Of a DNA stretch of 20,481 nucleotides, positions 8,601 through 18,400 are shown piece by piece. Below the pieces are notes generated by a model. The model had not been told where the DNA came from and did no database searches. It worked only from the letters and a program-made list of their open reading frames with translations. The translations under genes were made by a program, and so were the position numbers. The stretch's first letter is position 1, and every line of letters begins with the position of its first letter. The stretch comes from Chaetoceros tenuissimus (taxonomy: Eukaryota > Bacillariophyta > Thalassiosirophyceae > Chaetocerotales > Chaetocerotaceae), in assembly GCA_021927905.1 (NCBI GenBank), contig BLLK01000003.1, positions 1-20,481 on the forward strand, given 5' to 3'.

Positions 8601-11258
8601 CAATGGAAGCTGTTTCCTTTGGTGATTCAAAGCCAGGTGTACTTGTGTGGTCGTTAGGAATAACTTCTTTACCAGCTCCCATTCTGCATGTTCTCGCTGT
8701 CCCATTACTGAGTAACAAAAGTTAGAATTTTGTTGTTAGTGGTGTGAATAATGTGCTTATTGACTTACGTTGTTTGAGGACCTAAACAGTAATCAGAACA
8801 TTCATGCATGTGTACGTCATAACAAAGTTGGCACATGTCGAGTTTGTGGTTTGACGCAGAAAAAAAATTGGTGGATAGAGGCGACTGTTTTGATAATAGG
8901 TTAGGAACCCTATTTAACTCAAAAAAGTTTAGAGGTAGTTTGTACTTACTGAACTATCGGAACTTTCGCTTGTTTCTCTTAATTTTTGTTGTTCTGATTC
9001 CTAAAGAAAAGTAGGTTTAGTTCTATTCATTTAATGTAAATGGTGTAATGATACAATTTCACTTACCAGTTTTTCTTTATCAAAATCTATTTCCTCTGTT
9101 AAAGACAAAACATTTGTGACATATTCTTCCATTAATTCTGCCCCTAATTCTTCCTTGCGTTCAATACAAAACGTGTGATAGAATTCAGTCAATAGTTCAT
9201 GATCTGCCGTGATTGCTACCATATGCGCATGAATTTGCCCTCTCCCTTTTGCAAATTCAAACCTGAGGTAATAGTGTTTGATATTGAAGATGTTTTTTCC
9301 TATGGTTTCAAGCCAATTGTCTAATTTCTCTTGAAAGAATACTTGAACACTTGCTGTGTATTTATCCACTAGTTTTGCTTGAATTTTTCGTTGTGATTCT
9401 TCATCTCCCTCTTCCAATGACTGTAACAAATGTTCATCTTCAGTGTTCATAATTTTCTTCTTTAGAAAATGCAAAAGATCATTCCACCAGTATTCTGCGC
9501 ATGAAAATGTCATGAAAAGGGTTGGAGGTCCATGTCCCTTGTCTAAATGGTAGGCCACCCAACTGTCCAATTCATGCTTTCTTGAGCGCCACCAGCCATC
9601 ACTCCCTCTAATTTTTTGAGCCGCAAAGTTTTGGATCTTTCCAACAGTTGAGAAGTTGCCATTCTCTATTTCTTCTTTAATGTCGTCAACAGTTTTGTTT
9701 TCAGAGAACATGGACTTGAGAAGTGTAAGAGAAGACCCATTGTTTACATGTCGTTGAATGAAATTAAATGCATGGAAGGTAAAACATGGATCATGTTGAA
9801 ATCGTCCATCTTCCCACAGTAACAATAGTTTTGTCCACTCAATTGCTTTTGAACGTTCAGATTTCACTTCATGGGAAATATCACCATATCCACCTGGAAA
9901 AAGCCACGGGTAACACTTTGCAAAACAATCTTCTTCTGTGTATTCGTCTACTGGGTTTTCGTCTGTTTCTGGCCACATAATTGTAGATGGTGTTGTCTTT
10001 TTTGCAGTTGCTTCTGCTAATTCATCAATGACTTGTTTACTTTCGACTGAGAACAATGAATCCGCTCGATCGGATGCAACCCCACACATTTCCATTGTTT
10101 TTTCTTCTAGTGGATTTACTGTTTGCTTTTTAGCAACAGAACAGTTGCTGTATTTTTCAGACAATGTATGATTTTCCTTAAAGTTTGTGAATTGCGCTTC
10201 TTCTTTATCACCCATCCAATTTAAGTTCTCCTCGACAATTGTGATGTCCCGATAAAATCTATTATGTTTCTTCAACCAATTTAATGCTGCTATTACTTTC
10301 TTTCTCCGAACTTTGAATGTGTCGAAGGTTTGCTGGTCTTTATTCACCGACAGTCTCTTAATTTCAATATAATCCAGTTCACTACGAGGTAACTGCAAAC
10401 AAATACTTGCAATATCTCTCTTGAACATAACAGTATGTCCACATAATCCTTTTCAAATGAATTGTGGCGTCAGTTTATTTCAAGAAATTTGTTTGATTCA
10501 ATTTTTAATGGTTACATCTTACCGAATTTCCCTTTTCCAATATGTATACAAGGAATTAAGAATGACTGTGTTTGTATCAGCATTTTCTCTGTCACAGTAA
10601 GATCTCTGAGTTCTTCAGGCAATTCATAATGAGCTTCTTTGTATTTATCTTCTTTGATCTCATCATCATCATACCAAACTGGGAACATACGAAAGCATTT
10701 CTCTTTGTCTCTGTTGTTCTTGCGACAGTCAGAGCATTTTTTGGTTTCACCACCATTGAATTTGTTCGAAATAAAGGCTCCTTTACATACTGAACATTTG
10801 TGTTGATCAATTGACAGGTTTCTTGCTTCGAAAGCAATCATTTGTAGTATTTCGTGTTGTCTAGATCTCGAAGATTGAAAAAACAGATCCCTTGTTTCAT
10901 CTGAAATAGATAACTGCGGATGATCTTCTTCTGCTTGCAAATCAATAAAGGCTTCCATCATTTCATCCAGTTTGTTTTTACTGTCTCTCCACGTAGATTG
11001 CATCAATGGATCTATTTTTCCATTCAGGAAATATTTGACCTCTCCATAGGTTGCGTAATTTAGGTATAACTCATATACTTTTTCAAAGAATAACGTTGGC
11101 TTTCTACCAACTTTTTTTTTCCGAAACTGTAGGATTTGTTGTACATGCTGAGATCCACAAAAGTCTACTATCTCATGATGTTGGCATGTACTCTCACGAA
11201 CTCTTTTCTTTCGCTTTGCTTTGGATACAGATTTATAATGAGATGCAATATTTTTCAT
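5674..11258 (-). mobile_element. Helitron-type rolling-circle transposon, coding core
   Basis: The span is that of the Rep-helicase gene, the only part that can be assigned securely. Neither terminus was found: no convincing minus-strand 3' hairpin followed by CTRR lies left of 5674, and no matching TC start was identified to the right. The element may extend over the neighbouring genes up to 13840 or to about 20400. The coding region shows no frameshift or stop, so the element is recent or still under selection. Confidence 0.8.
5674..11258 (-). CDS. Helitron Rep-helicase, five exons, 1772 aa
   Basis: Rolling-circle replication initiator fused to a Pif1-family helicase; it would nick and unwind DNA during transposition. 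Exons (minus): 11258-10523, 10448-9067, 9000-8950, 8884-8769, 8707-5674; introns 74, 66, 65 and 61 bp; total 5319 nt. N-terminal zinc-finger cysteines are at about 155, 158, 175 and 178. They are followed by the Helitron segment ELRDLTVTEKMLI and, across the first splice, GLCGHTVMF. HUH motif: GQIHAHM, His 652 and 654. A Cys/His cluster (CQLC, HMHEC, YC, TC) spans exons 4-5. Then come RNNSRL...ESWRANCDV and the two catalytic-type tyrosines in GYITSYCTKG (857 and 861). Helicase: Walker A GAGGTGKS about 1221-1228, Walker B VIDERSM (Asp1301, Glu1302), later LHKVQGQSI and YTGISRA. The length and domain order fit Helitrons. A strong 3' splice site just upstream of the ATG suggests a spliced 5' leader. 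Confidence 0.93.
8885..8949 (-). repeat. Rep intron 3, shares the intron motif
   Basis: A 65-bp GT-AG intron between exons 3 and 4. In sense orientation it has GGGTTCCTAACCTAT just before the acceptor, so the motif overlaps the likely CTAAC branch site. The same motif and neighbouring sequence appear in introns at 12866-12959 and 16421-16527. Confidence 0.8.
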
Positions 11259-11263
11259 ATGTT

Positions 11264-11286
11264 CTATGTGAAAAAAAAAATGTTAG
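11264..11286 (-). promoter_or_regulatory. Strong 3' splice site just upstream of Rep ATG
   Basis: Reading the minus strand there is CTAAC, ten T residues and CACATAG, then five bases (AACAT) before the Rep ATG. That is a complete branch site, pyrimidine tract and acceptor. No good donor lies in the 41-bp gap to the upstream gene's stop codon, and joining from that gene's known donors would not be in frame with the Rep ATG. The site could serve a 5'-leader intron or spliced-leader trans-splicing. Confidence 0.6.
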
Positions 11287-11299
11287 TTTCATTTAGAAT

Positions 11300-13840
11300 T
11301 TAGAAGAAGTTATTCATATTGCGATCATCAAATTGAGTCTTGAAAAGAACCTGTGCAGCCTCTCTGGTATAACCCTTGAAAAAATAGGTTGCGAATGCAG
11401 CAATGTCTTCATCTACTAGAAATTCATCAAGTTTCAATCCAATTTTTGAGACAATAGGAGTACTTCCAAGATCTTGTGAAAGATTGCATCTTGCATCAGT
11501 GATCATCGCTCCGTACAATCCGCCTCTTGCTCTCTGCATTGCAGCACGGAACACTTTTGGCAGACCATTTTTGATCAAGTTGAAGGATGGATTTTCTTCT
11601 TTGCCAGCGGCCTTTGTCCAAAGTTCATTAAGCACATCATCAACTTGCAGAGTATTCTCTGGACAAACATACTCCCAATAAGCTGCAATCTGATAGCATA
11701 GGAACCAATCTGGAGAAGCTAGAATCTTCTGTATTTCAGCAATCAACAGTGGTACTTCATTGTTGGCATCCTGAAGATTGGTAGCTTCCAAATTAACACG
11801 GAGAATCGCTTGATACTTTGCATATGTTCTGAATGATACGAAATCGTTATTCAAAAGCCCTGGGTGAGCTCTGATTCTTCCTGAGTAGGCATGGGATTCC
11901 AAAAGCCTCTCTGTGATGTTTGACATAGATCCAACCTCAAATTTATAGTCATCTTCATCCCAAGTGGAATAACAAGTCTGCCAAGATTTGATAAAGACTG
12001 GAGCTCTAAATTCAAACATGTGTTTGTCTTCGCCTCGGTTCAATTCATTGATGGCTGTAATGCCCAGGACAACTTCAAATTTGTCACTACTGTGATCACT
12101 TTTGATCGGTACAGACGCCTGGACATGACAGTATTTCTTTCCAGTGGTAGTTGTTTTGGGAGATGATTTCAACTTTTTGAAGAAGAATTTGCCGGTTGTT
12201 GTCTTCATTGGAGTTGATGGAGATTCCTTCGACGACTTGGACGGAGAACCAGAAAATGAACAGGATCTAGATGATGCGGATGATGCAGTTCCTGACTTCG
12301 CTGATGTTTTTGATGCAGTTCCTGACTTTGATGCTGATGATGCTGTTCCCAATGCAGATGCGGATCTTCCGGAAGATGTTGAAGATGCAGATGGAAGACT
12401 TTGACTAGGTGAATCCTCACTATTCTTCTTCGCTTGTTTGTTAGCACTATTATCCATACCGAGTTCCCTTTTATTGCTTCTTTAAATCAAGTAAGATTCT
12501 ATTTGGTTCGAAAAAGGTAAATAAAATAGCTATGCACTTACTCCATTTTGAAAAGTGATACCAAATCAACACCATTCAAACCATTTGGCCCTAGGTCAAC
12601 ACCAACCTTTTTCAGGTTTTCAATGAGTTCATTATTATATTTTGCATCAATTTTTTGTTCATGCTTGGTTTGAGCCAAGTGAAACCCAGGAGCAAATCCT
12701 CCACTCAATGTTTTTTCCTCGTTTCCAACAGTACTTGCAACAGGTTTCTCTTCAAGTTCCTCATTATACTCACCTTTCTGCTCAAGAGATTGCTGGATAT
12801 CTTGATTATGATTGACATCAATTGCTGCAACCTTTAGTATCTTCGGAGAATTCAAAAGAGATCCCCTATTGAAAATGATAAGTTAGCAAACCATAGGTTA
12901 CGAACCCAAATATCTCAAAACGATTTCTATCTATCTCAGGTTTGTAACCTATTACTTACTCTTCTATGTCAACCTTGAAATATGTAACTTTTCCTTCAAA
13001 CTCTTTGTTGATAGTCCAAAAACCAGTTTTCTGGTCTACATCCATGTACTTATTCAAGATAGACAAATAAGTGGACAGATACTTAATAGAGTCCCTTCTC
13101 TTTTCTTCGGAGATCTTTGGAAATTTGATTTCATCATTCTCCAGAGTCTTTAGAAAATCCTTCAATTCAATAGATCTGATACAATGGAACAATCCCTTTC
13201 TAAAGAAATCCGCATAGACAACTGCGAGTTTGTTGATTTTCTCATGCTTGGACTCTAAAGCAGCTGCCTTCACAATGGAGGCAATAGACTCATCTCCGGT
13301 TTTTGCAAAGGCCTTGCCAAGTGCAACAATAGGAGCAAAAAGCTCTTTGAACTCATTATCCTTTTTGTCCTTGTTCATTTCCTCAATACTAATGAACTCT
13401 GGAAGATCCTCTATCAAGAGCTGAGTAGCGACAAGTTCTTTCTTGGTTAAGCTGGGAGTGATACGATTGTTAAGTCCAAACCATTCACCTACAGGATAAG
13501 TGTTGGTTGCAAAAGAGTCACTAAGAGCTGCAGAAAGTTCGTTGAGCTGATCGTCAGTGTAGGTGTCCAACAACGCCTCAAGAAGTTCCTTTCTAGAATT
13601 CTTGAACTCACACCCATCCAAAGAAGAGCAGATTTCCTGAACAAAAGCTTCCTTCCCAAAGTCCGCTACCTTTCTAGAATCAGTTGAAAACTTAGGAACC
13701 TCAAAGGTCTATGTATGTGTGAGTATAAACACATATCAGAAAAACTTAAACTACTTCATTGTTCGTACCTTTCCATGTTGAATGAGGAATTTGTTCGCCT
13801 TCTCAAGGAGCGCAGCAACATAAGTTCCGTTAACTTTCAT
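11300..13840 (-). CDS. Unknown two-domain protein with Ser-rich linker, about 774 aa
   Basis: No family was recognised. Exons (minus): 13840-13769, 13708-12960, 12865-12542, 12479-11300 (the last acceptor is AAGAAG, so 12476 is an alternative); introns 60, 94 and 62 bp. The lengths sum to 2325 nt, a whole codon number, and every join is in frame. Residues 1 to about 380 are mostly helical, Lys/Glu-rich and soluble-looking. About 404-480 is a Ser/Ala/Thr linker with repeated SGTAS-type units, ending in a basic KFFFKKLKSSPK stretch. About 500-774 is a second globular region with aromatic residues and MQRARGGLYGAM. No signal peptide or membrane segment is visible. It lies 41 bp upstream of the Rep gene, same strand, and diverges from the 14239 gene. 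Alternative: two genes, with a stop at 12538 and a new ATG at 12457; the strong GTAAGTG donor overlapping that stop favours one gene. Capsid or nucleoprotein-like roles are guesses only. Confidence 0.75.
12866..12959 (-). repeat. Intron 2 of the 774-aa gene, terminal inverted repeats
   Basis: A 94-bp GT-AG intron. It contains ATAGGTTACAAACC near the donor and GGTTCGTAACCTAT toward the acceptor, 14-base inverted repeats with one mismatch, able to fold most of the intron into a hairpin. Its plus-strand sequence aligns with the sense strand of the 16421-16527 intron at roughly 37 of 47 positions, that is, in the opposite orientation relative to its gene. Confidence 0.85.
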
Positions 13841-14238
13841 CTTTGATATGCCTTAAAGTTTTGAAATTTCTTTTTTTATGAAATGAATCAGAATGTTGGA
13901 AACAGAGTCGCTATGAGCAAAATGTTCCTCAACGCATTGAAGTCTACCACGTAGGTTTTCTCAACGCATATAGGCTTATGTAATAGAACAAAATGTTTTT
14001 CTCTATGCGTTGGAAAACACATGTATATCCTCTGTCTCAGTAATAAATCGCTGGTTTTTCTATACTCATTTTTGGTTGGCTCATTTTTGTTTGCTATGTG
14101 TACCTTCAACTAAATTATTCTGTTACATGAAAAAAATAGTTTTTAAGTAAACCTATGTGGCTGGTAACAACATGTCGCCTCTTTCCAGTTCAAACGCAAC
14201 ATGACAGATACAACTGTATACTATCTCTAACTACTATC
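13841..14238. promoter_or_regulatory. Divergent intergenic region with CAACGCAT boxes
   Basis: About 400 bp separates the starts of two divergent genes. CAACGCAT occurs at 13930-13937 and 13962-13969, and inverted (ATGCGTTG) at 14005-14012. The latter two extend to a 9-bp inverted pair CAACGCATA/TATGCGTTG. The arrangement fits shared regulatory sites. Toward the minus gene there is an A-rich CATAAAAAAAG stretch near 13871-13881 that could act as a TATA-like element. A CTCTTTCCAG acceptor-like site ends at 14188. No experimental support is available. Confidence 0.5.
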
Positions 14239-15471
14239 ATGCCTTTCTTTCCACTTAAAAAAGATACCACTTTTGATCAGATCTTCACCAAGAAATCTCT
14301 CAATTTGCATGTTTCTGAACTTCTACTCCTCTTGGCGATTAAGGAAAAGGTTGGCTATATTCAACCAAACGTCAATCACCATTTTGTGAACGACACTACT
14401 ACCTATCGTGAACTAGAGAAGGCCTTCCGTGACTCTATTCAAGGAAAGGGAACTGTAAGCGTTGAATATGATGCTGTTGTTGGAAGTCTCAAAAAGCCTG
14501 ATCATGCTGCAGCCTCTTTAGAGCTTCCGATGTATCATGTTGTGTCGGAAGACAGAATTGATTCTGTTGCGTTTAAATTGGAGGATGCCAATTATGTAAA
14601 AAAACTGATCAAGAATTGGAGAGAGGGAGACATAAAGAAGTTGCTCTCCGAGTTTAAAGGAAAAAATCTTCCATTCAAGACTCTTCTAAAGAAGATTCCT
14701 TCTGCTACTCTTGGTGCCATCTTTGCATTCTTGGACGGTTTACATAGATCCAACTGCTTGGTGGACATGGCCCTGGAAAGCGATCGTCTTTTCAACGCCA
14801 TCCTAAAGAGCTCAGTATATGTTACAGTCAATTTGTATTCATTGAAGATCAATCATCTCATTAGAAGCGAAGACAAGGAACTGTTGCTTCAAATTGTTCA
14901 GGACAAATCTGGTAATCTTATGGTTCAGAAGAAAACCACTGTTGGACATACAGTTGTAGATGCATTCTCTGTTCTATCAAGAGCCATTCGTAATAATGAC
15001 AAAAATGCCTACTTGTCTATTGCGACCTTTGATGTTCAAAAACGCGGCAAAAAAGTCTTGAGTCATGTTTTGCTTAATTGGGCAATGGGAGAGGGCAATT
15101 CCGACAAAATTGATGACCTCAAAACTCGTGTCTATCTAGAGAAATTCTTTAAAACCTTTTTCTTCAATTCAGGCTTTGAAGAATGGGCAAAACAAGGTCT
15201 TCCAATGCAATACAAGCAAGATATATTGAGAAATGATGGGCAATACAATGTTACTGAAGTATTTGAAAAATTCTTTTCACATTTCAAGTGGGAGATTCTT
15301 TTTACTCTTCGTGCTGATTTGTCTACAGTTAGAAGCATAATTGTTGAAAGTGGTCCAAGTGGGTTTGGAAGAAGCAATCGCATTTTTGGCGAAACTAACT
15401 TGCCATATGCGAATATGCTTTTGATTTCTATGGCGAGACTCTGCTTGTTGACACCGAAAATTCGTGAATAA
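14239..15471 (+). CDS. Unknown protein, first segment of the large plus-strand gene, 410 aa
   Basis: The chosen start is the ATG at 14239 (MPFFPLKKDTTFDQIF); an in-frame ATG at 14155 would add 28 residues of poorer composition. The product is a soluble-looking, mixed helical protein, Lys/Leu-rich, without signal peptide, membrane segment or recognised motif. The frame ends at a TAA (15469-15471) but stays open beyond it to a GTATGT donor at 15525, and splicing to 15581 keeps frame with the next exon. So this is either exon 1 of a 1480-codon gene with a nonsense mutation at codon 411, or a separate ORF followed 12 bp later by another. It is transcribed away from the 774-aa gene. No function can be assigned. 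Confidence 0.7.
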   Translation: MPFFPLKKDTTFDQIFTKKSLNLHVSELLLLLAIKEKVGYIQPNVNHHFVNDTTTYRELEKAFRDSIQGKGTVSVEYDAVVGSLKKPDHAAASLELPMYHVVSEDRIDSVAFKLEDANYVKKLIKNWREGDIKKLLSEFKGKNLPFKTLLKKIPSATLGAIFAFLDGLHRSNCLVDMALESDRLFNAILKSSVYVTVNLYSLKINHLIRSEDKELLLQIVQDKSGNLMVQKKTTVGHTVVDAFSVLSRAIRNNDKNAYLSIATFDVQKRGKKVLSHVLLNWAMGEGNSDKIDDLKTRVYLEKFFKTFFFNSGFEEWAKQGLPMQYKQDILRNDGQYNVTEVFEKFFSHFKWEILFTLRADLSTVRSIIVESGPSGFGRSNRIFGETNLPYANMLLISMARLCLLTPKIRE

Positions 15472-15483
15472 TCAATCTCGTAT

Positions 15484-18400
15484 ATGACTGAAATGCAAGG
15501 TATTGGAATTTTGTCCAAAGAAAGGTATGTGAGTTTCATTATTAATAGGTTTCAACAGATGCATTCTAACAATATATTAGATTGCTTTTTGTTACTGGAA
15601 TAGCTGATGATGCAGCTTCTATTCTTTGGAAATTCTTCAAAAATTTCAATGGAAACCCGAAGCTAATATACCAAACCAAGTTAATCCTGCGCACAAATAT
15701 CGAGAATTTGATTTTGTCCCTCTACACAAAAGAAATTTTCGAAATGCTCGGAAAAGACTTCAAGGTAAAATATCAAGTACCTTACAAGTTGAAGTTTGAG
15801 CAGACTCTTTTGGTCTCCCTCTGGGAAACGGACGTCTCTCTCCCTCAAGATATCTCTCTCATAGTTTCATTCCTAGACGCGATTGCCCTGTCATACGGCC
15901 GATATCTACTATATTTTCTAATGGCTTCCCCATATTTTATTGAGGAGATGCTACCAATACTATCATCGCTATTAGGCTCAGAAACTACGAACAAAAAATC
16001 TGAAAAGCTAGGCGCTATGATCGAGAATGCTATAAATGGATGCGAAGAACAAAATCTCAGCGAACTACATCATCAATTTGAAATCAATACAGAACTCCCT
16101 ATTCTGGCAGACCTAAATCTGACTGCAAAGGATTTTGTTAAGGCTGTACATGAAATTTCTCCAGAAATGATACTGAAAAAGAGCCAGATTGACAAAATTC
16201 CTGGTTACATTAAATGGAACCCTTTCTATCCAATTCCATTTATCATATCCCAGCTCCAAGCTCTATCTGATTCTAACCGAATTAGTTTTCGTGGAGACAA
16301 AAGACATCTATTCCCAAAGCTGTTAGACAAGATGAGAGAATTTCACAACAACGACATAGCTTTCAATGAGGAAGTTTCTCCAAAGAAGAGGAAGTCTTCT
16401 CCCGAATCAACCGAAACAAGGTAAGTATTGGTATGGTCTCTTAACCTATTTGTTGAATATCTGAATATCTCAAATTGTTTTTTATCTATTTCGGGTTCAT
16501 AACCTATCATGGCTTTGATTCAAACAGGAAAAAAAGAAGAAGTGGAAGAAGTAAGAACGTTTCTGCAGAGAATCTAGAATCTGAGTTCAATAAGGATACT
16601 GATGATGAGGATGATAATAATGATACAATGGACAACAAGCGTGCACCATTTGAATATTCCTTTATTGGTAAACCAGTTCAAGCAGATGTAAAAGTTGAAT
16701 CCGATGATGATGAACATACCGAGGAAGTTGTTGACAAATCGCAACAGGAAATCGATGGTAAACCGAAACCAAAGAAAAAAAAGACAACTCGGAAACTTCC
16801 AACCAAGAAAAAGAAAGGGAAAACACGCAAAAAGAGTTCTGATGATTCAAGTGATGATTCAGATGATGGTGATGATGTAGTTGAAGAACCACTTCAACAA
16901 ATTACCAGAATATATGCCAATATGGAAGAAAAGAAATATGTGCTCGAAAAGGTTTACCGTACCTACAATTTCCTTTTCCCGGACCGACAACACATTTGTT
17001 CAAATTACTGTTCAAAAAAAGCTACGTAAGTCAAAATGACTTTTTGTTTCAATTTCCATTAACATATTTCTAACTACATCAACTCAGTGATGGTCAACGA
17101 GGAACTTGTCAAATGGACAATCAAATGGAAATATCAACTAATGAAACAACAGGTTCAACCCAACAGGAAGTTCAACAAGAAATAACTGCAGGCGTGGATG
17201 GTGAAAGCCCAGAAAGTCAACAGCCTCAAACAAGTAAGGACCAAGAGACCGTACAAACGCAAGAACTTCAACAAGAAATTACTGCAGGCGTTGATGGAGA
17301 AGATCAGAGACAAATTGAACCAGAAGATGAAGAACATCATGGACAAGAAAAGGAGTCTGAGACTGTAGAAAAAAATACAGAAGTAGAATATCAAGAGAAG
17401 CAACAACCTCCAAATGAACAAGAGCACAAACCAAATACAGAAAACGAAGAGACTCCGTTGTATGAGAATCAATTGAACCAGTTCACCACCATGGCAGAAG
17501 TGGCAACAAAGATTTTCTTCCTTCGACAAATGAATAAGAAAAAAAGAGAATACATCTTTAGCTCGTTTCCATCAGTACTGTCCGAAACAGTTTTCGATAC
17601 AGTATCACAGAGATCTATGTTTCCATTAAGCAGGCTAGATTCTGTTGGTCCATTCATGGATCAATATCTTCTGAAACTCAGATTGTCATTCAGTGGTCCT
17701 GTTTCGATTGAAGACAAGCTATTCGGTTATGTGAAGGATAGAGTACAATCCATGCAACACATTCAATTGAAGTTGCATAGTATTCTTGCAAAGTTCCCCT
17801 TCTCCTCAACAGCATTTTCCACCAAGGTTATGCATGATCACTACTACTACGAAGGATTTTTTGATCTTAAACGAGATGTTATATCCACATTTTTGACACC
17901 TTTAAGACAACCAAGAAAGGTATCATTCGACACGAATATTCCCCAAGAGAGATTTGACCAAGAGTTAACCAATACGTTTCACTTTGAACATGCAGAAAAG
18001 AAAGGTCATTTGGTTAGACCTTGGAATCGATTTGAATATTTGGTCCTTGACAATGCAAGATTCTACCAGGAAATATTTATAGAGAATAGTGTCATCTCAT
18101 GCAGAAATTTAATTAAATTGCCAACGAGAGATGAATTCATGAGAATAAAGCTTTACGAAGAACACGACAAAATGTTCTTGGAGGAATTGAAGTTTGACAA
18201 ACTGTTCAAACTAACCACTATTGACAACAGAGTTCAAGTTTCACCCTATTCATCAGAGACTGGGTATCCACGCTACCATGACTATTTCAGAATTACACCA
18301 CCTCTTTCTTTAGACGAATACAAACGTTTTAATTGTATCAAGATAGAAAATGTAGTTGCGGAAATTATTGGAGTAGATTGGGGAATTATTCATAAACCAT

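Noticed and set aside
5674-8718. The helicase as a stand-alone host Pif1 gene
   Set aside because: The exon carries the Helitron tyrosine motif and RNNSRL...WRANCDV block upstream of the helicase, and splices in frame to exons with the HUH motif.
12144-12447. ORFs in the other frames, including an Asp-rich plus-strand and a His-rich minus-strand ORF
   Set aside because: They are shadows of the Ser/Ala-rich linker of the 774-aa protein; both possible acceptors upstream lead into the Ser-rich frame, not the His-rich one.
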